Assembly: GCF_030247195.1 (NCBI RefSeq)
Contig: NC_080672.1
Span: 183,269,234-183,333,233, forward strand
Direction: 5' to 3'
DNA from: Topomyia yanbarensis
Taxonomy: Eukaryota > Arthropoda > Insecta > Diptera > Culicidae
DNA length: 64,000 bases
This document shows, one piece after another, positions 32,395-44,000 of this stretch; within the stretch, counting starts at the first letter, position 1; each line of letters begins with the position of its first letter. The position numbers were made by a program, and so were the translations under genes. Below the pieces are notes generated by a model, which worked only from the letters and a program-made list of their open reading frames with translations, was not told the origin of the DNA and ran no database searches.

Positions 32395-33368
32395 ACCATT
32401 ATTACCATAGAGAATTATTTAAAAATTTCCCATTCAAACGTGATTCTGTTGAATATTATTAGATTTAAATTAACGTCTCGAATTGAAGTCACGACGCTCC
32501 GGTTATGTCACAGACATTACCCACCCATCTTTTTTTATTGTGACCACGACTAACGGTTTAATATAGACATCCCATTTCAATATTTCGGAAGGAACAGAAA
32601 GTCGAGTTTGGAAAGTTTGTAACATTCATTGTACTTAACCAAATTACACAATGTTCGCACTAATGATTCAGAAATATGACCAGGAATCTTGTATAATTTA
32701 CATGAATAAAGAAAAATTGATTTTCAGGAATCAATTATTATCTGTTCTGCCATTGGCCAGTACTATGCGACTTCCTCATGCTAACAATTCATTTCATCGT
32801 TAGCCATCTCCCTCACCAAGGCCGACAACGCCAACAAAAACGGACCACCATCATTTTTGTAAAGAATAATTTGAAATATTCCTCGCCCAAATCATCTAAA
32901 ATTCCAATGAGTATCAACATATTTGAAGAACGTGTTCGTTATGTATTTTACATCTCTCCGGTTATGTCGCAAACATTACCCACCCATCTTTTTTATTGTG
33001 ACACAATGTTCGCACTAATGATTCAGAAATATGACCAGGAATCTTGTATAATTTACATGAATAAAGAAAAATTGATTTTCAGGAATCAATTATTATCTGT
33101 TCTGCCATTGGCCAGTACTATGCGACTTCCTCATGCTAATAATTCATTTCATCGTTAGCCATCTCCCTCACCAAGGCCAACAACGCCAACAAAAACGGTC
33201 ATTTTCAGGACCACCACAATTTTTGTAAAGAATAATTTGAAATATTCCTCGCCCAAATCACTTTTTGTCCTAAAATTCCAATGAGTATCAACATATTTGA
33301 AGAACGTGTTCCTTATGCATTCTACATCTCTCCGGTTATGTCGTAAACATTACCCACCCATCTTTTTT
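32395..33368. repeat. Distal left arm with a duplicated ~220-bp module and a stem-loop-like end
   Basis: The module ACACAATGTTCGCACTAATG...CTCACCAAGGCC occurs at 32,645-32,830 and 33,002-33,180. The second copy ends in GGTCAT-TTTC-AGGACC (33,197-33,212), a histone-like stem-loop with one mismatch. The first lacks the left half. Which gene this tail belonged to is unknown. The CTCCGGTTATGTC(A/G)...ACCCACCCATC word occurs three times. Confidence 0.7.
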
Positions 33369-33497
33369 TACACGGATTTTCCAATTTACGCGGTTTTTTA
33401 CGCGGATTTTTCAATTAACGCGGATTTTCCAATTAACGCGGTTTTTACGCGGATTTTTTACGCGGTACGTATCCCCGCGTAAAAAAAACCTGTGTGT
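33369..33497. repeat. ACGCGG-type repeat ending in a CCTGTGTG terminus
   Basis: ACACGGATTTTCCAATTTACGCGG units run to CCGCGTAAAAAAAACCTGTGTG, followed by TACAAATAG. This is the right end of a member of the CACCCAGG family; its left end appears to have been displaced by the 8.2 kb arm. Confidence 0.75.
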
Positions 33498-34370
33498 ACA
33501 AATAGTTTTAATTAAACATTTGAATTTACTTAAATTTAAGCAATATGTTTAATTTGAATAAATTCACACCCCCAACCCACATACGTCTCTTTCTTCTCTC
33601 TCTTCCATTTTCACCACAATTCCTGGATGAACACATAAACATATTTTGCATTTTGTTGGTTTATGATTAGATCTTATATTTGAGGGTGATTTATTGCCCA
33701 AATTTTTCATGCGGGAATTTCGGTAAACTGGAAGTCGCCATCTAGAATTTTGAAATGACGCCAACCGTTTGTCTGCTACTCGTCAAAACAATTCTGAAAA
33801 TACTCATGTTGATTGAGTTATAGCAAATTTCGCTAAACCGGAAGTCGTTATCTTTGATTTCAAAATGGCGTCAAAGATCAATTTCTGGCACCTACTCCTC
33901 AAGACCATTCCAAAAATATCTATATTGATTGAGTTATAGCGAATTTCGTTAAACCGGAAGTCGCCATCTTTGATTTCAAAATGGCGTCAAAGATCAATTT
34001 CTGGCACCTACTCCTCAAGACCTTTCCAAAAATATCCATAATGATTGAGTTATAGCGAATTTTGCTAAACCGGAAGTCGCCATCTTTGATTTTAAAATGA
34101 CGTCAAAAATCAATTTCTGTCACCTACTCCCCAAGACCATTCCAAAAATATCCATATTCATTGAGTTATACCGAATTTCGCTAAACCGGAAGTCGCAATC
34201 TTTGATTTCAAAATGGCGTTAAAGATCAATTTCTGGCACCCACTCCTCAAGACCATTCCAAAAATATCCATATTGATTGAGTTATAGCGAATTTTGCTAA
34301 ACCGGAAGTCGCCATCTTTGATTTCAAAATGGCGTTAAAAATCAATTTCTGGCATCTACTCTTCAAGACC
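33498..34370 (+). repeat. Satellite array 2, about 116-bp units, with leader segment
   Basis: 33,498-33,720 repeats the segment at 23,906. From about 33,720 there are five to six units: CCGGAAGTCGCCATCTTTGATT, AAAATGGCGTCAAAGATCAAT, CTGGCACCTACTCCTCAAGACC, AAAATATCCATATTGATTGAG. Orientation is opposite to array 1. Confidence 0.9.
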
Positions 34371-34673
34371 TGGGACGGGACGTGCAAAGTGAAAAAAAAG
34401 CAAATGTCACCGCGAACCGGCAATAGCCTGTCATTGCGAACCGGACCTATCTTGACGATTTTCATTTTCTTGAAAGCAATAACGTTTGGGCAGTATCGTT
34501 ATTTCCTGGCAAAGTCTATGACGTATTGAGAACAAAATGTTTGAATTTATAAAATTTGTTTTGAATCTATATGCATATGCTAAAAAACCTTTAGATATAT
34601 TTTGAAGTGGAAAGAAGTTCCTATTGCTATCAGAATGCGTTAAAGAAGATATTTTTTTTCTATCCGCACTGCT
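34371..34673. other. Spacer between satellite array 2 and the tandem duplication
   Basis: GGGACGGGACGTGCAAAGTG and a repeated GCGAACCGG word follow the array; otherwise nothing was recognised. Confidence 0.5.
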
Positions 34674-37343
34674 CCCGGTATATTGACAATTAATAAAACG
34701 AATAAATATTCCAAATAATTGATTTTGTTACTATGTTTTAATTGCCGCAAGGTTCTACTGTATCGATTTTATTGGTTATTTTCGGCTAATTTGAGACTAA
34801 GAGAAACGAAAGCAATGAAATTGAAAGACGGATAGGTACTCTAGAACGTATCAGTTATAAACTTAGAACGGAAAACTAGGACTAGGCAGGCTCATATGGA
34901 CATGATCGAAAGGAAATGTGATGAATTCTTTGCCTTCTGCTAAGTAGGAGTTGGGCGTTACACCCAAGTCTACTGCATGGTCTATGGTAGAACATAACTT
35001 ATCATCATGTTTTACCGCTGACGCCGGTAAAACATGATGTGCCACTTTTCGTTTAATTGATTTTACGCTGCTGTAATTGTGCATCAATTATATAAAAGCT
35101 CAATAATGAAATTGCCACAAAACTAAGAAAGTTAAGAATTTGGTATCAAAAAATAAATTCCAGGCTATTTTAGGATGCATTTATTAGATTGTTACAATTG
35201 TTGCATTATTATATAGATTTTCACGAAAAAAGATAATATTTTAAAAAAATATTACTTTATTTTCTAACAAACAAATAATTCCATTCGTGAGTTTGATCAC
35301 CCTAGCGACCGACAAATGCATATTTATATTAGACAGTGAAAAATTAATGCCGAATATATTTATTGAAAATTTTGAGGAGTATTTTTTGAATAATCAGTGA
35401 GATAATTATTTCATAAAATTAGTTAAACACTATGAAAAACCTTGTGTGAATAAGACTGGAGATTGTCAGATAAATAAATTGTAGATTGAATCATTTTTAA
35501 GTAGTAATTGTAGAATATTTTATTAATTTATTCTTTTGTTGATATTTTAATTCATTAAATAATAAAAAAAAAATAATTAAATAAAATTCAAATTTTGTTT
35601 GCTGCCACCGAATGATCGGCATCTGACAGATAACAACCCAAGCAGCATTCAATGTTTTATAGCACGCTACAAGGGTAATCTAAGTTTTATGAGTGGCTAT
35701 AAAACTACCATAAAACTTCAAATGTTACCAGGGAAGGCCGATGTCCAAAACCTATGCTGGGAATAGGAAATAACGGTTAGATATGTTTTCTATGACATGC
35801 AGTCAAATTCCCAAATTTCGCTACTAATCACATGGCTGCACTGATTATATACTGTGTCCAGCAGAGTTGAAAATATTCAAATTCATTGAATTAAAATTGA
35901 TTATATTCAGCCGCAAGCAGCTGAAAACGTTATACGTATCATATGCTTTATAGGCATATGAATATTTTTTTCTATTCACCGCGAATCGCAACAGGTTCAT
36001 TTTCAGCCGTCAAATAAGAGCTTCGATTATTTTTACCTCTGGTGTCTAGTGTAATTAAGGCGTAAATTACGTCAAGATTTCGTTGCACATTGTTTTTTTC
36101 ACCGTAAGAGTTTAAATATTTTCAATTATCAACTTTCTAGAAATCCGTCTATTTATCTCAACGATTTCTCTGACGTCACCGCAGAATTCGCGGAGTAGCA
36201 AGCCTCGCTTCTGAGAGCTGTGGTAGCACACTTCTGTCAATTCAAAAACAGCCAACAAAATTCTGTTAAATAATCATAGTAACCTGTCTCCGCGTTTCCC
36301 GCAGGGAGGAGTACAGAAAATCTAGAACTAGAAGCTCCTTTTCCTCCTATTTTGGGTTGCCATAGCAAAAATAACTTGTACAACTGAATCAACTTATGAA
36401 ACATTGCGTCTCTCGTTCAAATTTGTGGAAAATAATGTATGCGTAGAAATTAGTTTAACTTTCTCAGCAGAAAGGTTATGCAATTGCTTTGTTTATATCA
36501 GACTGGTGAAATTGATCAATCGATTGCGATCTATTAGTCTATGACAAGACAAATTCAAAATTCTTGTAAACAGTTATTTAATTTTCGGTTCAAGGTAAAA
36601 AGTAATGTCTCTAGATAAAAATAGGTACAAAACTCTACTACTTGACAGTTACGGGTAATGAAGCAATAATCAGATTATTCATATGAATGATAACATAATT
36701 TATGTCATGTGAAAGCTACATCATTTTTCGTACATCATTGGCACAACTTGTACCTCATCTGCACAGCTCTATCATTGACCTTTGCTTGAAATTATATTGT
36801 GAGCGAACTTTTCCTTGCAAAATAACAACAAAACCGAGAGGGAAAAAGAAGACCGTCTTCGCATGTCCCGTCCCAGTTCAAGACCATTCCAAATATACCC
36901 ATATTGATTGGGTTATAGCGAATTTCGCTAAACCGGAAGTCGCCATCTTTGATTTTAAAATGACGCCAAAAATCAATTTCTGGCACCTACTCCTCAAGAC
37001 CATTCCAAAAATCCATATCAACATTTGAATAGGGCTAATAAGATTTGTAAACAAACTTCTGCTTTGCTGATTTCTCCCAATTTGTTATCATTTCAACACA
37101 GAAAACATTTGAAATTAATTCTACCAAGGATAAAGGTATTGATTCATGTGTATTTTTCATGAAATTCAACTCGGTAGCGGAATGATGAGTAAAATAAGTT
37201 TGTTTACAAAAGTCTCATTAGCCCTTTTGAAGAATTACTAGTGAAATATTCATTGAGTTATAGCGTATTTTGCTAAACCGGAAATCGCCATCTTTGATTC
37301 GAAAATAGCGTTGGGGTGGGGTGTGGGCCATAAGGAGTCTTCC
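34674..37343. other. 5' portion of the duplicated unit: non-coding, with a 15-bp hairpin
   Basis: No gene recognised. Visible items are a perfect hairpin at 35,003-35,039 (CATCATGTTTTACCG, 7-nt loop, CGGTAAAACATGATG), AT-rich stretches, and a CCCAAGCAG...TATGCTGGG pair at 35,638-35,762 that could be an old MITE. Satellite pieces lie at 36,875-37,020 and 37,250-37,300. A 74-codon frame (34,863-35,087, minus) crosses the hairpin and is probably meaningless. Confidence 0.6.
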
Positions 37344-37885
37344 AGACCCGTCTCCGCTAGCGAATGACGGATCTCAATAGTGGCATGTCTGTAATAATAT
37401 ACGTACATGGAACTATTGAGAACCAGAGCTACAGGTCCAAAGCCCTGGTAAAGGAGGATGGTTGTGATGATCTGGGCCGAGGTCACCACGTAAAGCAAGG
37501 TAGGGCATAACCCCAATTCCAAGGCGTGAAGCGACCCGTGCCGAGGGATGAGTGATCGAGGGGGTGAAAAAGATGCTCGATCGTTAACGGAGCCTGTGGG
37601 GTACCTGGGCAACCCCCACAGTAAGCGTCCCTTACCACGTTAATGCGGAACTCTGGCGTGGCGGACATCTATTCTCGCGCTACTCGTGGGATTTTACATG
37701 TAGTTAACAAAAAATAAAAATAAACAGTCGGAGGTGCCAAACCCCTTCGCTAGAGATGGTTTGGCGAGGTCTCCCCCCGTGGGGAGAGTAGTGGAGCGAC
37801 GAGTGCTGCATCTGAAAGCACCAGTGACCCCCCAGCAGCGGTAGGCAATAGCCCTACCAACGCACCGGACGGGCCATTATCGGCG

Positions 37886-39170
37886 ATGCGCAAAGTGGTG
37901 GAGCAGCTCGATGCAATAATCGAGTACACTAGCGCAAAGCAAAACATAAGCAAGGAGTTAAAACAGAGTCTCCTGGAACTCCGAAAAACTGTTCGTGTCG
38001 ACAGAAACAGCAGGCTTATGCCAAGAGGGTGGAATGTCGGGAGAAGTCCGACAGAGAAACCCAGACAGTGGCCTCCAAGAAGGAGGGAAAAGAGAAGGTC
38101 GATACGGGCACTCAGACAGTGGCCTTCACCTTCTATGGAGCAGCCACGTCGCTTGAAGCGGCGGCCGAGTTCCCTCGAAGGGAAAAGGCAAGGGCAAGGG
38201 CAATCGCAAGACGGCGTCGAACGCGAAGCGCCCTAGGAAGTCGCCAGGCGAGGGTGCAAAAAGCGACACCACACGGCGTGCAACCGTCAAGGTCAAACGC
38301 CGTTTGGGCGAGGTAAGCGAGGGCGAGAGTGACCTCGCTGAGCAGAGTGTTGGTACCTGCAACCCGGCGCGACCTGGGCAGGGGGGCCCAAACCCCTGGA
38401 CGCTGGTCACCAGGAAGAAGCCGGCACCGACACCGGAGGTACCGCGGCCCGCGAAGAAGGCCAAGGACAGAGGCGAGGCCTTGTGGTTGAAAACCGACAA
38501 GGACAAATATGCCGATGTCCTAAAGTCGATGAAGGCGGCCGTAAGCCTTTCGGCCCTTGGGCAAGATGTGCGTAGCGTGGGACGCACCAACACGGGAGAA
38601 ATGCTTCTGGTGCTGAAGCTAGGCGCACAATCTAGTGCGGTATACAAGGCCTTGGCCCAAGAGGTCCTTGGAGAAGGCGCCCAAGTCAGGTCGCTAGGAG
38701 CGGAAATGACTCTCCAGTGCAAGCATCTGGACGAGTTCACGACCACAGAAGACGTCGTCGCAGCCGTTAAGGAACAATGCGACGTCACAATCGAGCGGGC
38801 CTCTGTGCGATTGAGAGATGGACCCTCTGGCACCCAAGTAGCCTACCTCAGGCTACTGAAGGCGGATGCCAAAAAGGTAGCCGAGAAAGGGAAGCTGAAG
38901 ATCGGCTGGTCGGTATGCCCTATTAGTATACCCCAGCCGCCTTCAGTGGATAGTTGCTATCGGTGCCTTGAGTCCGGCCACAAAGCCTACGAGTGCAAAG
39001 GCATTGATAGAAGCAAACTATGTCGTCGCTGCGGCGAGGAGGGACATAAAGAGCGGGGGTGCACTAAGGCACACAAGTGCCTTATCTGCACCGCTAAGAA
39101 GCAAGCCCATAAACATGCTATGGGTGGACCTTCGTGTCCCTTCGGTGAGTTAAATAAGAAGAAGCCGTGA
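37886..39170 (+). pseudogene. ORF1 (gag-like), copy 2, two frameshifts
   Basis: The start is MRKVVEQLDAIIEYTSAKQ. A small deletion after KTVRV shifts the frame (copy 1 reads VRVAIQEQQ). The next frame runs through ECREKSDRETQ and VAFTFYGAATSLEAAA and shifts again in the GKGKG-type basic linker. From 38,304 the frame is open for 288 residues to the end. It holds the core (LKTDKDKYADVLKSM, RSLGAEMTLQCKHLDEFTT) and three knuckles: CYRCLESGHKAYEC, CRRCGEEGHKERGC, and CLIC-x-KHAMGGPSC. The stop TGA at 39,168-39,170 overlaps the ORF2 start (GTGA), an R1-type arrangement. Confidence 0.9.
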
Positions 39171-40361
39171 ACGTCACACAGCTAAATCTTAACCATTGTG
39201 CAGCAGCCCAACAGCTGCTGTGGCAGTCGGTCTCGGAGTCGAGGACAGATGTCGCCCTCTTATCAGACCCGTACCGCATCCCTGCCGGCAACGGCAATTG
39301 GGTGTCGGACGGGTCTGGAATGGTGGCAATCTGTACAACGGGACGGTTCCCGGTTCAAGAGGTAATACATCCCTCCGCCGAGGGTGTGGCGATTGCCAAG
39401 ATCAATGGTGTGTTCTATTGCAGCTGCTACGCCCCACCAAGGTGGCCAATAGAACAGTTCTACCAGATGATCGACAGGCTCTCGTCGGACCTAGTGGGCC
39501 GGAAACCGGTAGTCATAGCGGGAGACTTTAACGCTTGGGCAGTGGAGTGGGGCAGCCGCTGTACAAATAGCAGGGGTCAAGCGCTAATGGAAGCGCTTGC
39601 GAAACTCGATACTGTGCTAGCTAATCACGGCTCCGCTAGTACATTCCGTAGAAACGGACTTCGACAGCGAAGCTTTCACCGCGGCCCTGGGACTGGAGGC
39701 CAACACCGACAGTCTAAGCGGGGATGCGCTGGTAGCCGTTCTATCACGCGCGTGCGACGCCACTATGCCGAGAAAAACACTGCTAAGAAACGGTAGATGC
39801 CCGGTATACTGGTGGAGTGCCGAGATTGCAGCCCTACGGTCAGCCTGCCTCAGAGTTAGACGTAGGATGCAAAGAGCTCGCACCGAGGATGCAAGAGAGA
39901 ACCGCCGTGAAGTGTTTCGAGCTGCGAAATTGGCCCTCAACAAGGCTATTAAAAGCAGCAAGAGAGCGTGTTTCGACAACCTGTGTGAGAGTGCCAACGC
40001 GAATCCGTGGGGTGACGCCTACCGGATTGTGATGGCCAAGACCAAAGGGGGCTCCTCACCCCCAGAACGGTCTCCGGACCGGTTGGCAACGATTATCGAA
40101 GTACTCCTGTCGTCTCGAGCCACAAGCCCCTGGCTACCTGCACTACGAGACAGTGCGGGCACGGTCGAAATGGTGGCTCCAGTGACGAATGAAGAACTAC
40201 TCGCAGTGGCTAAATCCCTAGCAATGAACAAAGCTCCAGGGCCGGATGGAGTTCCAAACAAAGGCTCCATCTCAGCAGTCTCGGCTGCTACCATCCAGAT
40301 TGCCAGTAGGCTACAGGTAATCTGGCGAACCGAGCAACAGACGACGGGCACGGCTAACTAG
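39167..40361 (+). pseudogene. ORF2, copy 2: endonuclease, linker and first RT motif only
   Basis: The endonuclease runs from MNVTQLNLNH (GTG start overlapping the ORF1 stop) through SDPYRIPAG and VVIAGDFNAWAVEWGS (catalytic GDFN) to STFRRNG. There an internal deletion removes the rest, including the SDH box, and shifts the frame. The frame resumes as ALGLEANTDSLSGDALVAVL and MPRKTLLRNGRCPVYWWSAEI (linker), then NKAPGPDGVPN at the start of RT. Fingers, palm (FADD) and thumb are gone. A short unrelated tail (SAVSAATIQIASRLQ) ends at the stop at 40,359-40,361. Copy 3 has one changed codon after VPN (K to N). Confidence 0.9.
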
Positions 40362-40589
40362 TGATTGGTTAGCTGGAGCGAAAAAGGCCAAGCGCAAAAA
40401 AGGGAGTGAATGGTCTGTTCATGCCGAGGCAGGTTTGGCGCAGCGAATGGCAACCGCGTAAGGGGTAAACCCAGCCACCCCGAAGCAAGACAGAAGAGTG
40501 AGTGTATAGGCGTATAAGTGGACTGCCTCATACCAAGACGGGAGGGTCGTAGCTTAGTATGTTGGGACTTAGCTATCGATACCTCATGG

Positions 40590-41000
40590 CGTGGCAGAGG
40601 AGTGAAAGGGTGAGCATCCAAGTCAGTCTCACACGGCATGTTAAGGGTGAGCACAAAAGTCAGGCTCACATGGTATGGTAGACGCTAGCACAAAAGTCAG
40701 CCTAGCAAGGAATGAAAAAGGTGAGCACACAAGTCAGCCGCGCATGGTATGTCAGAAGTGGGGCCTAAGAAAAATGTCCCACATGGCATGCCAGGGGGAG
40801 TGGCAAATGTACATTAGAGTGGCACGATTGAGAGTGAATCAGGTGATAGGGTGAGCACCCAAGTCAGCCTCACATGGTATGGGTGGGGCGAGCACAAAAG
40901 TAAGCCTAGCAAGGAATGAGTAAGGTGAGCACACAAGTCAGCCTCGCATGGAACGAAAAAGGTGAGCACAAAAGTCAGCCTCATGTGGGAGTGTTTGAGA
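40590..41000 (+). repeat. 3' UTR minisatellite of the R1/LOA-like element
   Basis: Degenerate units of GTGAGCAC(A/C)(A/C)AAGTCAGCCT CACATGG(T/A)ATG, about 35-45 bp apart, six or more times. The same array, with different unit number and order, is in the fragment at 24,510-24,740 and in copy 3. Confidence 0.85.
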
Positions 41001-44000
41001 GTGAATCAAAGTGCGATTGAGAGAGCATCATACAGGACGTATGAACGCGTGAGTGAGAGTGAATGAGTACATTTAGTACAGCCATCCCCCCAGAAGTAAT
41101 ACCGAGAGGTAGTTCCTGGGAGGAGTGATGGCGGAGCCCAATGGAGTTTAGTCGGTATTAATGGCTGGTCACCATTTGAGTCCGACACGCCCCCAGTGCA
41201 CCCCGTGTGGTAGATTGGACCCTACCAATAGCACGTGTACTGGGCTAGGACATAAAGGTCTTCTCCATTGTAAAAAAAGACCCGTCTCTTCCATCTTTCC
41301 GAATATCTTCTAAGATTTTTGTATTCAAAAGGACTTAAAATATTTTTTTGCAAAAACCTTGTTAATTGCGAAATCCGCACAAAAAAACTTCCAAAAATAT
41401 TCTGCTTTTTGCTTTTTTTACGCGAATTTTCGAATTCCCGGTATATTGACAATTAATAAAACGAATAAATATTCCAAATAATTGATTTTGTTACTATGTT
41501 TTAATTGCCGCAAGGTTCTACTGTATCGATTTTATTGGTTATTTTCGGCTAATTTGAGACTAAGAGAAACGAAAGCAATGAAATTGAAAGACGGATAGGT
41601 ACTCTAGAACGTATCAGTTATAAACTTAGAACGGAAAACTAGGACTAGGCAGGCTCATATGGACATGATCGAAAGGAAATGTGATGAATTCTTTGCCTTC
41701 TGCTAAGTAGGAGTTGGGCGTTACACCCAAGTCTACTGCATGGTCTATGGTAGAACATAACTTATCATCATGTTTTACCGCTGACGCCGGTAAAACATGA
41801 TGTGCCACTTTTCGTTTAATTGATTTTACGCTGCTGTCATTGTGCATCAATTATATAAAAGCTCAATAATGAAATTGCCACAAAACTAAGAAAGTTAAGA
41901 ATTTGGTATCAAAAAATAAATTCCAGGCTATTTTATGATGCATTTATTAGATTGTTACAATTGTTGCATTATTATATAGATTTTCACGAAAAAAGATAAT
42001 ATTTAAAAAAAATATTACTTTATTTTCTAACAAACAAATAATTCCATTCGTGAGTTTGATCACCTTAGCGACCGACAAATGCATATTTATATTAGACAGT
42101 GAAAAATTAATGCCGAATATATTTATTGAAAATTTTGAGGAGTATTTTTTGAATAATCAGTGAGATAATTATTTCATAAAATTAGTTAAACACTATGAAA
42201 AACCTTGTGTGAATAAGATTGGAGATTGTCAGATAAATAAATTGTAGATTGAATCATTTTTAAGTAGTAATTGTAGAATATTTTATTAATTTATTCTTTT
42301 GTTGATATTTTAATTCATTAAATAATAAAAAAAAAATAATTAAATAAAATTCAAATTTTGTTTGCTGCCACCGAATGATCGGCACCTGACAGATCACAAC
42401 CCAAGCAGCATTCAATGGTTTATAGCACGCTACAAGGGTAATCTAAGTTTTATGAGTGGCTATAAAACTACCATAAAACTTCAAATGCTACCAGGGAAGG
42501 CCGATGTCCAAAACCTATGCTGGGAATAGGAAATAACGGTTAGATATGTTTTCTATGACATGCAGTCAAATTCCCAAATTTCGCTACTAATCACATGGCT
42601 GCACTGATTATATACTGTGTCCAGCAGAGTTGAAAATATTCAAATTCATTGAATTAAAATTGATTATATTCAGCCGCAAGCAGCTGAAAACGTTAAACGT
42701 ATCATATGCTTTATAGGCATATGAATATTTTTTTCTATTCACCGCGAATCGCAACAGGTTCATTTTCAGCCGTCAAATAAGAGCTTCGATTATTTTTACC
42801 TCTGGTGTCTAGTGTAATTAAGGCGTAAATTACGTCAAGATTTCGTTGCACATTGTTTTTTTCACCGTAAGAGTTTAAATATTTTCAATTATCAACTTTC
42901 TAGAAATCCGTCTATTTATCTCAACGATTTCTCTGACGTCACCGCAGAATTCGCGGAGTAGCAAGCCTCGCTTCTGAGAGCTGTGGTAGCACACTTCTGT
43001 CAATTCAAAAACAGCCAACAAAATTCTGTTAATTAATCATAGTAACCTGTCTCCGCGTTTCCCGCAGGGAGGAGTACAGAAAATCTAGAACTAGAAGCTC
43101 CTTTTCCTCCTATTTTGGGTTGCCATAGCAAAAATAACTTGTACAACTGAATCAACTTATGAAACATTGCGTCTCTCGTTCAAATTTGTGGAAAATAATG
43201 TATGCGTAGAAATTAGTTTAACTTTCTCAGCAGAAAGGTTATGCAATTGCTTTGTTTATATCAGACTGGTGAAATTGATCAATCGATTGCGATCTATTAG
43301 TCTATGACAAGACAAATTCAAAATTCTTGTAAACAGTTATTTAATTTTCGGTTCAAGGTAAAAAGTAATGTCTCTAGATAAAAATAGGTACAAAACTCTA
43401 CTACTTGACAGTTACGGGTAATGAAGCAATAATCAGATTATTCATATGAATGATAACATAATTTATGTCATGTGAAAGCTACATCATTTTTCGTACATCA
43501 TTGGCACAACTTGTACCTCATCTGCACAGCTCTATCATTGACCTTTGCTTGAAATTATATTGTGAGCGAACTTTTCCTTGCAAAATAACAACAAAACCGA
43601 GAGGGAAAAAGAAGACCGTCTTCGCATGTCCCGTCCCAGTTCAAGACCATTCCAAATATACCCATATTGATTGGGTTATAGCGAATTTCGCTAAACCGGA
43701 AGTCGCCATCTTTGATTTTAAAATGACGCCAAAAATCAATTTCTGGCACCTACTCCTCAAGACCATTCCAAAAATCCATATCAACATTTGAATAGGGCTA
43801 ATAAGATTTGTAAACAAACTTCTGCTTTGCTGATTTCTCCTAATTTGTTATCATTTCAACACAGAAAACATTTGAAATTAATTCTACCAAGGATAAAGGT
43901 ATTGATTCATGTGTATTTTTCATGAAATTCAACTCGGTAGCGGAATGATGAGTAAAATAAGTTTGTTTACAAAAGTCTCATTAGCCCTTTTGAAGAATTA

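Larger units (their letters stand above)
25162..33368. repeat. Left arm of a giant inverted repeat (8.2 kb)
   Basis: Begins at AATGTAGAATACATTTAAGC and ends at ACATTACCCACCCATCTTTT. The reverse complement runs from 60,985 back to 52,137 with very high similarity throughout. Both flanks of this arm are ACGCGG-type repeat (TTAACGCGGTTTT on the left, ACACGGATTTTCC on the right). It therefore looks like a segment dropped into such an array. Arm-specific insertions are listed separately. Confidence 0.93.
37354..41277 (+). mobile_element. RT-deleted R1/LOA-like non-LTR element (copy 2)
   Basis: Exactly delimited by a 10-bp duplication AGACCCGTCT (37,344-37,353 and 41,278-41,287). The 5' end is CCGCTAGCGAATG; the 3' end is CTTCTCCATTGT plus seven A. 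It has a 5' UTR, frameshifted ORF1, ORF2 with endonuclease and linker, then a large deletion of the RT catalytic core directly after the NKAPGPDGVPN motif. A minisatellite-bearing 3' UTR follows. It was complete at insertion or was mobilised in this deleted form; both ends are intact, so deletion before insertion is possible. Confidence 0.93.
34674..41436. repeat. 6,763-bp tandem segmental duplication, copy 1
   Basis: Starts CCCGGTATATTGACAATT and ends CGCGAATTTTCGAATT. Copy 2 follows immediately and is nearly identical over its whole length. The junction (CGAATT|CCCGG) has only about one base of shared sequence, so the duplication was not mediated by long homology at its ends. Confidence 0.96.

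Noticed and set aside
34863..35087. 74-codon ORF conserved in both tandem copies (also 41,626-41,850)
   Set aside because: The copies are nearly identical DNA, so conservation is uninformative. It crosses a perfect hairpin and has no recognisable domain.
38126..38833. 235-codon minus-strand ORF, also at 44,889-45,596
   Set aside because: Antisense shadow of the gag-like ORF1; GC-rich codon use of the real frame leaves the opposite strand open. The true frame has CCHC knuckles; this one has no motif.
40590..41000. CRISPR-like array
   Set aside because: Spacing and units are irregular, the spacers are themselves related, and the array is inside a eukaryotic non-LTR 3' UTR.
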